From positions 5,511-69,510 of the forward strand of contig NZ_JAHRHK010000009.1 in NCBI RefSeq assembly GCF_021246465.1: 64,000 nucleotides of DNA, given 5' to 3'. Shown piece by piece: positions 62,473-64,000 of this stretch (position 1 is the stretch's first letter; every line of letters begins with the position of its first letter). The position numbers were made by a program, and so were the translations under genes. Source of the stretch: Nocardioides sp. R-C-SC26 (GTDB taxonomy: Bacteria > Actinomycetota > Actinomycetes > Propionibacteriales > Nocardioidaceae). The notes beneath the pieces are model-generated. The model was not told the DNA's origin. It saw only the letters and a list, made by a program, of their open reading frames with translations, and did no database searches.

Positions 62473-63708
62473 TCAGGCAGCGGCGGCCTGACGGCGAGCG
62501 AGCTGCTCGAGGCGGGCCTGAGCGGCGCGACGGATCTTCGGCCCGCCGGTCGACATGCCGTAGAGCAGCTTGAGCTGCTGAGGCAGGTTGCGCGGGGTCG
62601 TGGTGGCCAGCCATCCGTTGGGCAGCGAGAGCCGCACGACCTTGTGCCAGGCCGAGTAGACCTGCTGCGGCATCGGCGCGGTGTGGTAGTTCAGGCCGTA
62701 CTTCTCGAAGACCTCGCGCACCTGCGGGGCGACCTCGACGTAGCGGTTGCTCGGCAGGTCGGGGAAGAGGTGGTGCTCGATCTGGTGGCTGAGATTGCCC
62801 GACATCAGGTGGAGCAGCTTGCCGCCGGAGATGTTGGCCGAGCCGAGCATCTGACGCAGGTACCAGTCACCGCGCGACTCGTCGTCCGGGATCGACTTCC
62901 TCTCGAACGTCTCCACCCCCTCGGGGAAGTGACCGCACATGATCACCGAGTGCGACCACACGTTGCGGACGACGTTCGCGATGAAGTTGGCTGCCAGCAC
63001 CTGCGGTGCCGCGCCGAACGGCAGGGCCAGACCGGGGTGGACGAGGTAGTCCTTGGTGGCCTGCTTGCGGATCTTGCCGAGCGTCTTCTTCAGGCTGCGG
63101 GTGAACTCGGGGCTGCGCTTCTCCTTGGGCACCCGCAGGTTGCGGCCGAGCTCGAGGTCGTAGGCGGCGATGCCGTACTCGAAGAAGCAGGCGTTGATGA
63201 AGTTCCAGAGCGGCTGCACCAGGTACATCGGGTGCCAGCGCTGGTCCTCGTCGACGCGCATGATGCCGTAGCCGAGGTCGTTGTCCTTGCCGATGATGTT
63301 CGTGTACGTGTGGTGCAGCTCGTTGTGGCTGTGCTTCCAGCCCTCGGCGGTCGAGGCGTTGTCCCACTCCCAGGTCGTGGAGTGGATCTTCGGATCGCGC
63401 ATCCAGTCCCACTGACCGTGCATGACGTTGTGCCCGATCTCCATGTTCTCCAGGATCTTGGCGATGCTGAGGCCGATCGTGCCGGCGATCCAGGCGGGCG
63501 GGAACGCACTGGCCAGCAGGACGGCGCGCGAGCCGAGCTCGAGCTTGCGCTGCACGTCGACGACGGTGCGAATGTAGGCGGCGTCGGACTCGCCGCGGCT
63601 GTCGAGCACGCTCTGGCGGATCTCGTCGAGCTCCTTGCCCAGCAGCTCGATGTCGGAGGTCGAGAGGTGGGCGATCGGGCTGACGGGCTGCTTGGTGATG
63701 ACGGTCAT
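62473..63708 (-). CDS. desA3: Membrane acyl-CoA desaturase (DesA3-like)
   Basis: Oxygen-dependent di-iron desaturase of 411 aa, like M. tuberculosis Rv3229c, which makes oleate from stearoyl-CoA. The three histidine boxes are HNVMH (93-97), HSHNELHH (126-133) and HQIEHH (308-313). Hydrophobic segments around 60-85 and 165-180 and 235-255 are the membrane parts. ATG 63708 has AGGAG about 7 bp upstream. The upstream gene on the same strand ends with a 2Fe-2S ferredoxin domain and is the expected electron donor. Position of the double bond is inferred. Confidence 0.92.
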   Translation of the reverse strand: MTVITKQPVSPIAHLSTSDIELLGKELDEIRQSVLDSRGESDAAYIRTVVDVQRKLELGSRAVLLASAFPPAWIAGTIGLSIAKILENMEIGHNVMHGQWDWMRDPKIHSTTWEWDNASTAEGWKHSHNELHHTYTNIIGKDNDLGYGIMRVDEDQRWHPMYLVQPLWNFINACFFEYGIAAYDLELGRNLRVPKEKRSPEFTRSLKKTLGKIRKQATKDYLVHPGLALPFGAAPQVLAANFIANVVRNVWSHSVIMCGHFPEGVETFERKSIPDDESRGDWYLRQMLGSANISGGKLLHLMSGNLSHQIEHHLFPDLPSNRYVEVAPQVREVFEKYGLNYHTAPMPQQVYSAWHKVVRLSLPNGWLATTTPRNLPQQLKLLYGMSTGGPKIRRAAQARLEQLARRQAAAA

Positions 63709-63735
63709 CGTGGTTCTCCTCGTACTCGGTCGACT

Positions 63736-63779
63736 AGCGGGGCTTCGAGACGCTCGCTGGCGCTCGCTCCTCAGCCACC
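63736..63779. repeat. REP-like dispersed element
   Basis: GGGGCTTCGAGACGCTCGCT continues with GGCGCTCGCTCCTCAGCCAC. It is a member of the GGTTTCGAGACG family. It lies between the ferredoxin reductase stop and the desaturase start and overlaps the reductase stop codon. Confidence 0.7.
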
Positions 63780-64000
63780 GACGTCGATCGTGCAGTCGCC
63801 GGCCGCGGCGCTGACGCAGGTCTGGATCGGGATGCCGCCCGGCCCGGTCTCACCGGGGACGGCGATGGTGAGCGCACCGTTGCGCAGGTCGCGCACGGCA
63901 CCGGCGGTCATCGGCACCACACAGCCGAAGCAGACGCCCATCCGGCAACCGCTCGGCATGAGCACGCCGGCCGCCTCGCCGGCGTCGAGGATCGGCGTCG
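63771..64000 (-). CDS. Ferredoxin reductase, C-terminal 2Fe-2S domain (partial)
   Basis: Only the last 76 residues are in the window; the gene runs off the end. The plant-type ferredoxin cluster loop CRMGVCFGC supplies three Cys and the fourth is in IQTCVSA. The order is that of Rv3230c, the reductase of DesA3, in which an N-terminal FAD/NAD(P) module precedes this ferredoxin domain. The preceding residues (TPILDAGEAAGVLMPSG) match such proteins. It should pass electrons from NADPH to the desaturase encoded next. Confidence 0.85.
   Translation of the reverse strand, partial: TPILDAGEAAGVLMPSGCRMGVCFGCVVPMTAGAVRDLRNGALTIAVPGETGPGGIPIQTCVSAAAGDCTIDVGG

Overview
The window is chromosomal DNA of a very high-GC actinobacterium, most like a member of the Nocardioides group (Propionibacteriales). 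This rests on the codon bias, a proteasome activator (Bpa), a GTP-dependent PEP carboxykinase, an F420-type LLM oxidoreductase, an MpaB-type protein, a DesA3-like desaturase with its reductase, an actinobacterial LexA box and several probable leaderless genes. No 16S gene is present, so the genus is an inference. I see no prophage, IS element, CRISPR array or plasmid function. This is ordinary core and accessory chromosome, densely packed, with small dispersed repeats in many gaps.

Layout. 0-7.4 kb: a secreted CalB-like lipase, SOS-controlled dinB, an MpaB-type gene divergent from a TetR gene, an MFS exporter divergent from a second TetR gene, and small conserved proteins. 7.4-12.7 kb: a PPOX protein, tRNA-Arg, pckG, a three-part HTH regulator convergent with a small secreted Cys-containing peptide gene, then two tRNA-Ser genes around a PH-like membrane protein. 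12.7-17.9 kb: a biotinyl carrier, a membrane protein, a nitrilase-fold amidase, mobA with a DUF6457 partner, a quinone oxidoreductase and bpa. 18-29 kb: an overlapping HAD/GNAT/secreted-protein unit, serS, a PAP2-diacylglycerol kinase fusion, a lipoprotein, arginine deiminase, and a cyclic-nucleotide-binding protein beside a class III cyclase. 29-36.8 kb: a Fpg/Nei glycosylase, a rhodanese, two paralogous lipoproteins, aat, EcsC, and a three-gene sulfotransferase operon with an unknown middle protein.

36.9-46.6 kb: a leucine-degradation operon (methylcrotonyl-CoA carboxylase beta and alpha subunits plus HMG-CoA lyase), then metY-metX for methionine synthesis, then a LuxR protein with two tandem DNA-binding domains divergent from a TetR gene. 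Near-identical 18-bp operators lie 7 bp before both mccB and that TetR gene, which suggests the TetR controls leucine breakdown. 46.6-64 kb: SWIM plus SNF2 helicase, a third sulfotransferase, an LLM oxidoreductase, two lytic transglycosylases, an OafA-SGNH acyltransferase, a HAMP-linked cyclase, a TDT transporter divergent from LysR, tpx, a secreted zincin, and the desaturase with the 3' end of its ferredoxin reductase running off the window.

The least explained features are four. The first is the regulator/secreted-peptide pair (10423-11682). The second is a 73-74 bp element with inverted-repeat ends, present upstream of two unrelated membrane-protein genes (14349-14422 and 58215-58287). The third is the sulfotransferase operon with its unknown partner. 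The fourth is three families of dispersed palindromic repeats.
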